DNA of 61,410 nucleotides from Paenibacillus phocaeensis (GTDB taxonomy: Bacteria > Bacillota > Bacilli > Paenibacillales > Paenibacillaceae). Positions 1 through 8,342 of the stretch are shown here, piece after piece. The stretch is from positions 212,674 through 274,083 of the forward strand of contig NZ_FCOQ01000034.1 of the NCBI RefSeq assembly GCF_900021165.1, in the 5' to 3' direction. The position numbers and the translations under genes are program-made. The notes under the pieces were generated by a model, which did not search any database, was not told the DNA's origin, and saw only the letters and a program-made list of their open reading frames with translations. Within the stretch, counting starts at the first letter, position 1, and each line of letters begins with the position of its first letter.

Positions 1-3
1 GGG

Positions 4-29
4 GCCGTCGGGAGAAGCCTCCCGCCGGC
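4..29. terminator. Hairpin downstream of ydcC
   Basis: An 11-bp stem with one mismatch (GCCGTCGGGAG against CTCCCGCCGGC) around a four-base AAGC loop lies just past the ydcC stop codon. It may be the ydcC terminator or an intergenic hairpin. The flank that would show a T-tract on the minus strand lies outside the window, so this cannot be decided here. Confidence 0.4.
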
Positions 30-55
30 ACTGCCGCAATCCGCCTGTTCCTATT

Positions 56-1177
56 TTATTTACCGGTTTGGTCTTGCATCGAGGCAGCGATTTTGACCAT
101 TTCAGTCACCGGCAAATTCTCGCTCGTAATCCGGAATTCCAAACCGTCTACCGTCCAGGTGAGCGTCCGCAGCGCATCGCCGGTCAGAAGCCCCCACGTA
201 AAGCCCATGTCGACCAGATCACCCGGCACAAGCGAAGCGCTGCGGTCCGGTGAACGCGTCTCCGACAACGTAAACTGATATGTACCGTCATACCGCAGCA
301 TTACGGTCGTCCGATCGGTGCCCTCCACAGCTTTGTCGTCCTGGTACAAGACGCCGTCCGGCAGGTAGGTCGGGATGATGACGCCAAAAGGTTCCGTCAA
401 AGCCGGTGTAGCCGGTACGGTTGCCCCATCGGCCTCCCCGGAGGCCGGATCGCCGTTGGCGCCAGCAGCTTCATCGGTTGGCGTCTTCTCTACGAGCATG
501 CCGTTCTCATCGACTTCCAGCAATGTGCCTTGAGAATCTTGGGCCGCCGTATCCAGGTTGTGCTGCATATCAAACGAGTTCTTGTCAAACTTGGCGTCAA
601 AATCGAACTTATCGAATTTCACTTCGACAACGACCTTCGCTTCGGCGTCCGATACCTGGACTTGCTTCGGTGCGTAGTTGTCCTTGGCCAGCCAGATTTT
701 TTGCCGCACTAAGGCGTGGGTGTTGTAATTGGCCGCCACCTCGAAAATGTAGCTCTCCTTGTCGCTTTCAAATTGCCGCGCGCTGTCGCTCAAGATGCTG
801 CGGGCCAGCGTTTGATACAGATACACCTGCCCTTGATTCTCCGGCCAGTCGCTTTGGAAGCGGAAGCTCTTGTTGAGGCTTGGCGTCAGCACGAAGACCC
901 CTTGTTCGTTGCGGAGGACGATTTGCGTGACGTCCTTTTGAGCATTGGTGAGCGCGATCCGGTAGAACGACGGGTTTTGGTACCAGACTTCTACCTTGTA
1001 CTCCTGAGGCTTGTCACCCGTATAAAGCGTCATCGTGCCGGATCCCTGATAACTCTCCAACTGGGTAACCACTTTGTCCAAATCCTTGACGACGCCGTCG
1101 GCGTCCTTTTTCCCGCATGCAGCCAGCACGAAGCTTAAGGCTATCACGATGGTCAGCATCCACGTGAAACGGCGCAT
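56..1177 (-). CDS. ydcC: YdcC-like sporulation-associated lipoprotein (LolA-like fold)
   Basis: This is a lipoprotein of about 373 residues. The start is ATG at 1177, behind a GAGGGG ribosome binding site; a longer upstream reading has no signal peptide. Residues 1-20 form a lipoprotein signal ending in LAAC, followed by GKK. The central part (for example KPQEYKVEVWYQNPSFYRI, then VFVLTPSLNKSFRFQSDWP) closely recalls Bacillus subtilis YdcC, a membrane lipoprotein expressed during sporulation with a LolA/LppX-like barrel. The last ~110 residues resemble a DUF4367-type domain. An acidic, alanine-rich linker separates the two. In Bacillus the gene sits just before alr; here the following region is outside the window. 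The family match is strong. The biochemical role is not established. Confidence 0.85.
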   Translation of the reverse strand: MRRFTWMLTIVIALSFVLAACGKKDADGVVKDLDKVVTQLESYQGSGTMTLYTGDKPQEYKVEVWYQNPSFYRIALTNAQKDVTQIVLRNEQGVFVLTPSLNKSFRFQSDWPENQGQVYLYQTLARSILSDSARQFESDKESYIFEVAANYNTHALVRQKIWLAKDNYAPKQVQVSDAEAKVVVEVKFDKFDFDAKFDKNSFDMQHNLDTAAQDSQGTLLEVDENGMLVEKTPTDEAAGANGDPASGEADGATVPATPALTEPFGVIIPTYLPDGVLYQDDKAVEGTDRTTVMLRYDGTYQFTLSETRSPDRSASLVPGDLVDMGFTWGLLTGDALRTLTWTVDGLEFRITSENLPVTEMVKIAASMQDQTGK

Positions 1178-1278
1178 GAGATCATCCCCTCTGCAGTTTG
1201 ATTTCCTAAACTGATACATGTCTATGAGGGAACTTGGCCGATTATGCAGACTAGCCCCTTGCCCGAGGGAGACAAGTT

Positions 1279-1315
1279 GCAAATGCAGGTTACCTTGCCG
1301 CAAATGCAGTTTACC
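1279..1315 (+). promoter_or_regulatory. Direct-repeat candidate binding site for the LytTR regulator
   Basis: Two 16-bp direct repeats, GCAAATGCAGGTTACC (1279-1294) and GCAAATGCAGTTTACC (1300-1315), differ at one base and start 21 bp apart, which is two helical turns. LytTR-domain regulators typically bind paired direct repeats with this kind of spacing on one DNA face. The pair lies about 100 bp upstream of the LytTR gene start, in the gap shared with divergent ydcC. Assignment to this regulator is inference. Confidence 0.6.
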
Positions 1316-1416
1316 GATGACGGTATTGCGTCTGCAAAAAACGGCGTGCTATGGTTAACTCACCAACCAAGCCTAAGGTTAAGCCCGCTTATCCAGGAAC
1401 CCGAGGAGTGAATCCT

Positions 1417-1854
1417 TTGAAACTGATCATCGATCAATCCCGCGACTACGAGGATGTAGAAATTACAATTAAATGCAAGCAGATCGACGCGGATCTAGAG
1501 AAGCTGATCGCCCAGATTCGGTTGTACGGCTTCGCCATCATCGGCAAGAAGGACGGCGCCATCCATCCCTTGCGTCCGGAAGAGATCTACTATTTCGAAT
1601 CCATCGACGACAAGACTTTTGCTTATTGCGAGAAAGAAGTCTTCGACTGCAGCCTGAAGCTCTATGAACTGGAGCAGCAGTTGGCGAAGGCCGATTTCGT
1701 GCGGATCAGCAAGAGCTGCATTATGAATATCGCGAAGCTGTCCAACGTCAGAGCCTTGATGAACGGGCGCTTCGAGGCTCGTCTCCAAAACGGGGAGAAA
1801 CTGATCATCAACCGCCACTATGTTCCGGGATTTAAGGAGAAATTCAATTTTTAG
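1417..1854 (+). CDS. LytTR-domain DNA-binding regulator
   Basis: This is a small regulator of about 145 residues without a receiver domain. Roughly residues 45-143 form a LytTR DNA-binding domain, recognisable from the EEIYYFESIDDKTFAYC region, the FVRISKSCIMNI segment and the terminal LINRHYVPGFK. I chose TTG at 1417 because GAGGAG lies eight bases upstream; the ATG at 1351 has no ribosome binding site and adds an unlike N-terminus. It is followed after 11 bp by a DUF3021 membrane protein and then an ABC exporter. That is the order of two-gene LytTR regulatory systems in which the membrane partner restrains the regulator. Activation of its own operon through the direct repeats upstream is inferred. 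Confidence 0.85.
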   Translation: MKLIIDQSRDYEDVEITIKCKQIDADLEKLIAQIRLYGFAIIGKKDGAIHPLRPEEIYYFESIDDKTFAYCEKEVFDCSLKLYELEQQLAKADFVRISKSCIMNIAKLSNVRALMNGRFEARLQNGEKLIINRHYVPGFKEKFNF

Positions 1855-1865
1855 GAGGGAAGATA

Positions 1866-2276
1866 ATGACGAAATTAAAAGCCTACATCACGATAGACTG
1901 TATCTCGTTTACGTTTGTTATTTTGATATTCTCGGGTCTGTCCCTGCTTGATGTCCTCCCTCCCCTTACGACCCAGTTGGCCTTGCAAATGTTCGCCATG
2001 ACGACGTGCGTCGCCTTCTTGATGACGCTCACCGACCGAATTGCCTGGAAGAGCCTGTGGTCATCCATCCTCATGGATATCGTGACCGTGTTGTTTTCGG
2101 TCTTTAGCATCGGCGGGCTGTTCCGCATCTTTCCGCTAAACGGCTTCAATATCGCGGTGATCGGCGGTATGTCGGTGGCGGTGTATTTTGCCGTATACGG
2201 CGTACTGATTCTTAAAGACCGCGTGGATGCGGATAAGATCAATCAGCAAATTCAAGCCAAGCAGAACCACCATTAA
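1866..2276 (+). CDS. DUF3021 family membrane protein, putative LytTR partner
   Basis: This is a membrane protein of 136 residues with four hydrophobic segments (about 12-30, 42-58, 66-85 and 95-114) and a short, charged, glutamine-rich C-terminal tail. A strong AGGAGGG ribosome binding site precedes the ATG. The length, topology and position directly after a LytTR gene match DUF3021 proteins, which act in streptococcal-type systems as membrane inhibitors of the adjacent LytTR regulator. No catalytic motif is visible. Its role here as an anti-regulator is inference from context. Confidence 0.8.
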   Translation: MTKLKAYITIDCISFTFVILIFSGLSLLDVLPPLTTQLALQMFAMTTCVAFLMTLTDRIAWKSLWSSILMDIVTVLFSVFSIGGLFRIFPLNGFNIAVIGGMSVAVYFAVYGVLILKDRVDADKINQQIQAKQNHH

Positions 2277-2301
2277 GAGTTGAAGCCGGAGGGGAGCAAC
2301 T

Positions 2302-3219
2302 ATGGGAAACATCATTGAGGTCAGCGGCCTGAAGAAATCATTTGGTTCACTGCAGGCCGTGGCAAAGGTAGATTTTACAGTGAAGGAAGGCAGCCTCTTT
2401 GCCTTTCTGGGACCTAACGGGGCGGGCAAATCGACGACGATCGATATCATTTCCACCCAGCTTCAGCCGGACGGCGGCGAGGTGATCATCAACGGGTACC
2501 GCTTGGGGCAGGACGATGACAACATTCGTTCCTCCATCGGCATCGTGTTCCAGGACAGCCTGCTGGATCCGCTGCTGACCGTAGAGGAGAATTTGCAGAC
2601 GCGGGGCCGCTTGTACGGGAAGTCTCGCCCCGAGCTCAAAGCGGCGATCGAAGCCGCGGCCGAGACGGCGGGCGTCGCTGAATTTCTGAAACGGCCATAC
2701 GGCAAATTGTCCGGCGGGCAGCGTCGGCGGGCGGATATCGCCCGGGCTTTAATCCATACGCCGAAGGTGTTGTTCCTCGATGAGCCAACAACCGGACTCG
2801 ATCCGCAGACGCGCAAGCGGGTATGGGAGATGGTGCTGAAGTTGCAACGGGAGCAGGGCATGACGGTCTTCTTGACCACGCATTATATGGAAGAAGCCGC
2901 ACAAGCCGATTTCATTACGATCATCGACCACGGCGAGGTGTTGGCTCAAGGTACCCCGCTGGAGCTGAAGAACCGGTACGCTTCCGATAGGTTGAAAATC
3001 AAACCGGTAAACAGCGCCGCGCTGGACGCTCTGCTGGAGGAGTTAGGACTTGCCTTCGACCGGGATGGCGCGGGCATCTATCACATTCCGCTAAATCACA
3101 CCGTGGAGGCGCTGGGGATTCTTGACCGGTGCCGTGACAACATCGCCAACCTGGAAATCGTCAACGGCACGATGGACGATGTCTTCATTAACCTGACGGG
3201 AACGGAGGTCCGAAGCTGA
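2302..3219 (+). CDS. ABC transporter ATP-binding protein (drug/antibiotic exporter type)
   Basis: This is a nucleotide-binding subunit of 305 residues. Walker A is GPNGAGKST at residues 37-45, the signature is LSGGQRRR at about 136, and Walker B is VLFLDEPTTGLDP. A C-terminal extension of about 80 residues resembles the DUF4162 domain found in DrrA/CcmA-type exporters. It overlaps the downstream permease start by one base (TGATG), so the two are translationally coupled and form one exporter. The LytTR/DUF3021 pair upstream probably controls expression. The substrate is unknown; antimicrobial peptides or drugs are typical for this type. Confidence 0.93.
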   Translation: MGNIIEVSGLKKSFGSLQAVAKVDFTVKEGSLFAFLGPNGAGKSTTIDIISTQLQPDGGEVIINGYRLGQDDDNIRSSIGIVFQDSLLDPLLTVEENLQTRGRLYGKSRPELKAAIEAAAETAGVAEFLKRPYGKLSGGQRRRADIARALIHTPKVLFLDEPTTGLDPQTRKRVWEMVLKLQREQGMTVFLTTHYMEEAAQADFITIIDHGEVLAQGTPLELKNRYASDRLKIKPVNSAALDALLEELGLAFDRDGAGIYHIPLNHTVEALGILDRCRDNIANLEIVNGTMDDVFINLTGTEVRS

Positions 3220-4073
3220 TGTTAAGCCTGGCAAACCGGAATTTGAAAATTTTCTTCAGGGACCGCGCCGCGGTATTATTTTCCCTGCTGGCCGTATTTA
3301 TCATTCTGGGATTGTATGTCGTTTTCCTGGGGGACACGATTGCGGACAGTTTGCCGGTGATCGACGGCGTGTCGGTTCTGATCAACAGCTGGGTGCTGGC
3401 CGGCATTCTGGCCGTCACCTCCGTGACCTCGACGATGGGGGCTTTCGGGATCATGGTTGAGGACCGCTCGCGCAAAATCCTCAAGGATTTTACGTCCTCC
3501 CCCCTCCGCAGAAGCCGGCTGACCGGCGGTTATATCCTCAGCGCCTGCTGCGTAGGCGTCATCATGAGCGCAGTCACCTTTGTCCTGGGGGAGCTGTACA
3601 TTCTGATGCTGGACGGGGAATTGCTGCCGCTGCTCAGTATTTTGAAGGTGCTTGGCCTGATCGTCTTGTCGGTGCTCGCCAGCAGCTCGATCATCTTCTT
3701 CATCACGACGTTTCTGCGCAGCCAGAACGCCTTCTCGGCAGCCAGTACGGTGATCGGGACGCTGATCGGCTTCCTGACCGGTATCTACGTGCCGATGGGC
3801 AGCCTGCCCGAGGCGGTGCAAGGGGTGATTAGAATCTTCCCGATCTCCCATGCCGGCGTGCTGATCCGCAGCGTGATGCTGGAGCATCCGATGGAGGTGT
3901 CCTTTAACGGCGCACCGGCCGGTGCACAAGCGGAGTTTGCGGAGAACATGGGCGTCGTGTATCATTTCGGCAGCTACCAGGTAGAGCCTTGGTTAAGCAT
4001 CGTTATTTTGCTGGCGACCACAGTCTTGTTCTTCGGCTTGTCCCTGCTAAACGTATCGCGCAAAAGCAAATAA
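3219..4073 (+). CDS. ABC-2 type permease
   Basis: This 284-residue membrane subunit of the exporter has about six transmembrane segments. The N-terminal NRNLKIFFRDRAAVLFSLL is typical of ABC-2 permeases, and a conserved MEDRSRKILKDF-like cytoplasmic segment follows the second helix. It starts inside the stop codon of the ATPase gene. Its stop codon directly abuts the stop codon of the convergent TetR gene, with no intergenic base, so no separate terminator can fit between them. Confidence 0.9.
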   Translation: MLSLANRNLKIFFRDRAAVLFSLLAVFIILGLYVVFLGDTIADSLPVIDGVSVLINSWVLAGILAVTSVTSTMGAFGIMVEDRSRKILKDFTSSPLRRSRLTGGYILSACCVGVIMSAVTFVLGELYILMLDGELLPLLSILKVLGLIVLSVLASSSIIFFITTFLRSQNAFSAASTVIGTLIGFLTGIYVPMGSLPEAVQGVIRIFPISHAGVLIRSVMLEHPMEVSFNGAPAGAQAEFAENMGVVYHFGSYQVEPWLSIVILLATTVLFFGLSLLNVSRKSK

Positions 4074-4673
4074 TCAATGCTCCTCAACCGCGTTCGTGAT
4101 CGAGTCCAAATGGGCTTTCAGTACGCGGTTGATTTTGTCCGGGTCAAGCCGCACCGGATCAAGCAAGGCATGCAGCGCAATGCCGTCGATCAGCGCGTAG
4201 AGCCGCTCTGTTTCCAGCTCCCGATCCGCCCCGGCATGCAGCAGGCCGTGTTGATCCATATACACGATCAACTGCTGCATCAAATCGTATAACCCGTCAT
4301 GCTGTGCATCGAATTCCGCGGGTCTGTGTCTGAAATAGGCGGTAAACGCCATCCACACCTCCATTTCCGCCCGGGTCTCTTCGCGGGTAGGCACGACCTC
4401 CAGCAAGATCTTCAGAACTTTCTCCTGCGGCGGCAGCTCCAGCGCGGTGATTTCGATGATCCGCTCCGCCGCCTTCTCCTTCACCAGGTTCATCGCATAG
4501 AACAGCAGCTCTTCCTGAGAGCGAAAATCATGGCGCAGCGCGCCCGGCGACAGCCCCGCTTCTTGGGCGATATTGCGCACCGTCGCCCCTTCCATGCCCT
4601 GTTCTAAAATCACCCGCCAGGTTGCTTCGGCGATCCTCTGTTTTCTTTGTTCATGATCTACTCGTTTTGGCAT
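4074..4673 (-). CDS. TetR/AcrR family transcriptional regulator (BetI-like)
   Basis: This is a repressor-type protein of 199 residues. The N-terminal helix-turn-helix spans about residues 10-55, with TVRNIAQEAGLSPGALRHDFRSQEELL typical of the BetI/TetR_C_6 group. The C-terminal ligand domain carries EVWMAFTAYFRHRP, a hallmark of the same group. It is divergent from the YmcC-like gene, and a 28-bp near-palindrome sits in the shared promoter gap, so it probably represses itself and that neighbour. The ligand is unknown. Confidence 0.9.
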   Translation of the reverse strand: MPKRVDHEQRKQRIAEATWRVILEQGMEGATVRNIAQEAGLSPGALRHDFRSQEELLFYAMNLVKEKAAERIIEITALELPPQEKVLKILLEVVPTREETRAEMEVWMAFTAYFRHRPAEFDAQHDGLYDLMQQLIVYMDQHGLLHAGADRELETERLYALIDGIALHALLDPVRLDPDKINRVLKAHLDSITNAVEEH

Positions 4674-4709
4674 GCTTTTAGTTTACCACCTCTATAGTCA
4701 AACACACAA

Positions 4710-4737
4710 TTTATTTAATACAGTTGTGTTAATTAAA
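4710..4737. promoter_or_regulatory. Candidate TetR-family operator
   Basis: Two 13-bp arms (4710-4722 and 4725-4737) around a GT centre pair at 11 of 13 positions. The core is TTAATACA-GT-TGTGTTAA. The length, symmetry and location between the divergent TetR gene and the YmcC-like gene fit a TetR operator. The pairing was read directly from sequence; binding is inferred. Confidence 0.6.
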
Positions 4738-4796
4738 AACGGATGTTACAATACACTCGATCTTTTAAGTAAATCCATCCCTTGCAGGAGGTAAAT

Positions 4797-5354
4797 ATGA
4801 ACTTAGTGGCCTGGATGATTGTCGCCTGTGAAATTGCCTTTTGGATTGTCATTCTCGCGGGCCTGGCCGTCCGCTATGGGCTCAAGCGGCCCAAGCTGGG
4901 GCTGGCGCTGTTAGCGCTGACCCCGGTGATTGACTTATTGCTGTTCGTTATCACCGGCGTGGATCTGTACAACGGCGCCGTAGCCACAACGGCCCATGGA
5001 ATCGCAGCCGTTTATATCGGTGTTTCGATCGCCTTCGGCAAGAGCATGATCGACTGGGCTGACCGCTGGTTCCGCTACTTGATCGCCGGAGAGAAGGACG
5101 CCCGACCGCCGAAACGTTACGGTCTGGAGTATGCCAAGCACGAGCTGAAGGGCTTCCTTCGCCATTTGCTCGCTTTCGCGATTGGCGGAGCGCTCCTCCT
5201 CGGCATGATCACCTTCATCCATGATCCGAGCCGAACCGAAGCGTTGGGCGGGATTTTGCGTATCTGGTGCCTGGTGCTCGGGATCGACGGTCTTGTCATG
5301 CTCTCTGCGTTCATCTGGCCGAAGCAGCCGAAACACAAACCGGACCGGGCGTAA
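4797..5354 (+). CDS. YmcC-like integral membrane protein
   Basis: This is a membrane protein of 185 residues with about five hydrophobic segments (near 5-27, 36-58, 65-85, 125-148 and 158-177) and a charged cytoplasmic loop around residues 95-115. ATG at 4797 is chosen because AGGAGG lies five bases upstream; the TTG at 4782 is inside or upstream of that site. The overall pattern, including KSMIDWADRWFRYLIAG, recalls Bacillus YmcC, a membrane protein of unknown function. It is probably controlled by the divergent TetR regulator. No catalytic residues are recognisable. Confidence 0.75.
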   Translation: MNLVAWMIVACEIAFWIVILAGLAVRYGLKRPKLGLALLALTPVIDLLLFVITGVDLYNGAVATTAHGIAAVYIGVSIAFGKSMIDWADRWFRYLIAGEKDARPPKRYGLEYAKHELKGFLRHLLAFAIGGALLLGMITFIHDPSRTEALGGILRIWCLVLGIDGLVMLSAFIWPKQPKHKPDRA

Positions 5355-5368
5355 ATGGCCCGATCCGG
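5340..5368. terminator. Hairpin between convergent genes
   Basis: An 11-bp stem (CCGGACCGGGC against GCCCGATCCGG, one G-T pair) encloses a seven-base loop. The stop codon of the YmcC-like gene lies in the loop. It separates that gene from the convergent MFS gene. There is no clear T-tract on either side, so efficiency is uncertain. Confidence 0.5.
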
Positions 5369-5404
5369 TTCCTAGCGATTATTGCGTTCAAACCTTCTTA
5401 TTGG

Positions 5405-6649
5405 TCAGCCGGGCACTCCCGCCTCAGCCTCTCCGGCACTCGCCTCCCGTGCCGTTAAATGGCGGTTCGCCAGCAGCAGGAACGGGACGCCGAAGGCGGT
5501 CGTCAGCGCGATGACCCCAAAGATGAGCAGGGACTGCGAAGCGCCAAAGGCATCCAGCAGGAAGCCGCCGATCAGCGGCGCAAGCACGTTGCCTAATTGG
5601 TTGAAGCCAAACATGCCGAAGTACGTACCGCGCAGCGACGCCGGGGCGATGCGATCGACCAGCACGTCGGTCATCGTGAACATCAGCACCTCACCGATGG
5701 TAAAGAGAACGACGCCCAGCAGGAACGCCCAGACTGCGTGCACCGTGCCGAACAGCAGCAAGCTGCCGGAGACGAACAAATTGCCCGCGATCAGCGGCAC
5801 AACCGGCGAGAAACGGCCGGCGAATTTGACGATCGGAAACTGCACCGCCAAGACGACAACCGCATTCAGTGACAGCATGTAGCCAAACAGCTTGGCCCCG
5901 TCTTGAAGGTCCGGCGACATCTCCAGGTATTGCGCCAGTGTGGAGCTGAAATGCCCGTATCCAAGGACGCAGAAGATCATGCCCAGCAGGACATACAGGA
6001 AGGTCCGATCCCGTCCGGTCACCTGCAGCGCGCCTTTCAGCGACAACCGCTCCCCGGCTCCCTGATCCGCGACGCCGATCTCCTTGTGCAGCATGAACTG
6101 GAATACGAGAACCAGCCCATAAATCAAATAGACCAGACCGGCGAAATAGAAGGCCATCCCCGAATCCGAAGCCCCCATTTGCAAACCAAGAATCGGCCCG
6201 ACGACAACCCCGAGATTGATCGCAGCGTAACGCAGATTAAATACCAGCATCTTGCTCTCCTGCGGCGTAATATCGGCCAGCAGCGCCCGGGAGGTCGGCT
6301 CGAACAACGCCCGGCACAACCCGTTTAAGGCGTTCATAATAAAGAAGAGCCACACTTGGTTGGCGAGCCCAAAGCCGATGAATACGAGCACCCAGCCGAA
6401 AATGGAAATGTACAGCACGCTTTTGCGTCCGATGACGTCCGAGATGTATCCGCCGTAGAAGCTGGCGAACACCCCGATCAGCGAACTGACAGCAACGACG
6501 ATTCCCGTCTCAGACGGGGATGCTCCAAGCGATTTGATCAGGTAGATGGATAAGAACGGGATGCTCATGGACGAAGCCATGCGTCCAAAGATCGTTCCCA
6601 CAATGATGGTCCACGATAATGGATGAATATTCTTGAGGTGTGCGTTCAT
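5405..6649 (-). CDS. MFS transporter (DHA1-type efflux)
   Basis: This is a 414-residue major facilitator with 12 hydrophobic segments in two halves. Motif A, GGYISDVIGRKSVL, lies between helices 2 and 3, and RALFEPTSRALLADI lies in helices 4 to 5, as in multidrug-type DHA1 carriers. The N-terminus starts directly before helix 1. It is alone on its strand, convergent with the YmcC-like gene and divergent from the amino acid permease. The substrate cannot be told from sequence; drug efflux is the usual assignment. Confidence 0.88.
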   Translation of the reverse strand: MNAHLKNIHPLSWTIIVGTIFGRMASSMSIPFLSIYLIKSLGASPSETGIVVAVSSLIGVFASFYGGYISDVIGRKSVLYISIFGWVLVFIGFGLANQVWLFFIMNALNGLCRALFEPTSRALLADITPQESKMLVFNLRYAAINLGVVVGPILGLQMGASDSGMAFYFAGLVYLIYGLVLVFQFMLHKEIGVADQGAGERLSLKGALQVTGRDRTFLYVLLGMIFCVLGYGHFSSTLAQYLEMSPDLQDGAKLFGYMLSLNAVVVLAVQFPIVKFAGRFSPVVPLIAGNLFVSGSLLLFGTVHAVWAFLLGVVLFTIGEVLMFTMTDVLVDRIAPASLRGTYFGMFGFNQLGNVLAPLIGGFLLDAFGASQSLLIFGVIALTTAFGVPFLLLANRHLTAREASAGEAEAGVPG

Positions 6650-6880
6650 CTGTTTCGCCTTCTTCGTTCACGAGTTGTTCAAAACTATCTCCCTATTAAA
6701 CCTGCGAAGTAAATAAATGTCAAGGTATGGTTGATGTTGCGTGGTCGATGTTGCGAATCCCGAATCCGGCCGGGTAAGGATTTCATTTCCTCGTCAGGGG
6801 AATTGGTGTAATATAAGTCCGTGTTGCAAATCCAAACATTCAATGGAATGAACTTATTGGTTTAGGGGGCTTTATTTACC

Positions 6881-8233
6881 GTGAAATCCGATTCTTCTAC
6901 GCTGCAGAGAAAACTGCTGCCCCGTCACATCAGCTTTATGGCCATGGGCGGCGTCATCGGCACCGGTATCTTCAAAGGCAGTGCGGAGACCGTCAGCCTG
7001 GCCGGGCCGGGCGTCATCTTCTCATATGTCTTTGCGGGACTGCTGCTGCTTATCGTAATGGGGGCCATTGCCGAGATGGCGACCGTATATCCCGGCCGGA
7101 ACATGAAGGACTTCATCCGCGAAGCGTTTGGCGAACGCATCTCCTTCATTCTGGGCTGGCTGTACTGCTTCATGTGGCTGGCCGTTTGCGTCATCGAAGT
7201 GATCGCAGCCGGCAGCTTCCTGCAGTTCTGGCTGCCTGACGTGCCGCTTTGGGCGCTCAGCTTGGCCAGTGCGGTCTTTATTCTTGCCGTCAACATGATG
7301 AGTGTGGCCGGTTACGGCGAATTCGAGTTTTGGCTTGCCGGGGTCAAGATTGCGATGATCGTCGTTTTCATCCTGCTTGGCGCGGCGATGTTGTTTGGCC
7401 TCCTCCCCGGGGCAGAAGCTCCGTTTCCGCGCAATTACCTCGACTATGGGGGCTTTTTTCCGAACGGATGGACGGCCATCTTCTCGGCGCTGCTGGTCGT
7501 CATGTTCTCCTACGGCGGTTCCGAGCTGATCGGACTGACCTTATCCGAAGCCAAGGACGCGGAAAAGGTGCTGCCGCGCGTGGTCAAGAGCTTTATTTTG
7601 CGCGTGGTGCTCTTCTATACCTTGCCGATCCTGATCATTTGCGGACTGATCCCGTGGAACAGCCTCAACGAGCAGACCAGCCCGTTCGTGCAGGTGCTGA
7701 CGTCGGCAGGGCTGCAAGGTGCGGCGCATCTCATGAACTTCATCCTGATTACGGCCGTCTTGTCCGCGGCGAATTCCGGCATTTACGGCGCGACGCGGAT
7801 GCTCCATTCGATGGCTGCCGGCGGCGAGGCGCCAGCCAAGCTGGCGCGGATTTCATCCAAGGGCGTGCCGGTCAACAGCTTGATCTTAAGCGGGATCGTC
7901 CTGATCCTCGGCTCCATGCTTGCCGTGTTGAATCAAGCCGGATTGTTCCGTCTGTTGATGGCCGTTCCCGGCTTTGTCGTGCTGCTCGTATGGATCACGA
8001 TCTGCTTGTCGCAACTGAAGCTGCGCCGGCGTTATCCCACCGAGCCAAGCTTTAAGGTTTGGGGGTTCCCTTATGTTACGGCACTGGCCGTGGCCGGTCT
8101 GACCGTCATTGCGCTGCTGTTCCTGTTCGATGCTCAGAACCGCATCAGCATCGGGGTATGCCTGACGGTGCTGGTCCTGCTGATCGTCTGGTCGTTCGTG
8201 CGGTTCCGCTCGCGCCCCGGCGATCCCCGCTAG
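6881..8233 (+). CDS. Amino acid permease (APC superfamily)
   Basis: This is a 450-residue transporter with 12 predicted helices. The signature GGVIGTGIF in helix 1 (residues about 23-31) and YGGSELIGLTLSEAKDAEKVLPR in helix 6 place it with amino acid-proton symporters of the AAT type. The start is GTG with AGGGGGC about ten bases upstream. It stands alone, and I see no T-box or other leader in the 230 bp upstream. The particular amino acid is not evident. Confidence 0.9.
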   Translation: MKSDSSTLQRKLLPRHISFMAMGGVIGTGIFKGSAETVSLAGPGVIFSYVFAGLLLLIVMGAIAEMATVYPGRNMKDFIREAFGERISFILGWLYCFMWLAVCVIEVIAAGSFLQFWLPDVPLWALSLASAVFILAVNMMSVAGYGEFEFWLAGVKIAMIVVFILLGAAMLFGLLPGAEAPFPRNYLDYGGFFPNGWTAIFSALLVVMFSYGGSELIGLTLSEAKDAEKVLPRVVKSFILRVVLFYTLPILIICGLIPWNSLNEQTSPFVQVLTSAGLQGAAHLMNFILITAVLSAANSGIYGATRMLHSMAAGGEAPAKLARISSKGVPVNSLILSGIVLILGSMLAVLNQAGLFRLLMAVPGFVVLLVWITICLSQLKLRRRYPTEPSFKVWGFPYVTALAVAGLTVIALLFLFDAQNRISIGVCLTVLVLLIVWSFVRFRSRPGDPR

Positions 8234-8342
8234 ACGGAGCTGGATTCGGCCTTATGCCCTGCCTGGATTCCCCTGTTTATCCCCTTCCCTGCCCATGTTA
8301 CAATGAGGGGAGAGGAGAGAAATTTGTTTTCTGGGGGAAACT

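Noticed and set aside
1351..1416. Upstream ATG start for the LytTR gene
   Set aside because: It has no ribosome binding site and adds 22 residues unlike the family, whereas TTG 1417 is well spaced from GAGGAG.
6650..6880. T-box or riboswitch before the amino acid permease
   Set aside because: No T-box core word, specifier stem or terminator/antiterminator pair is visible.
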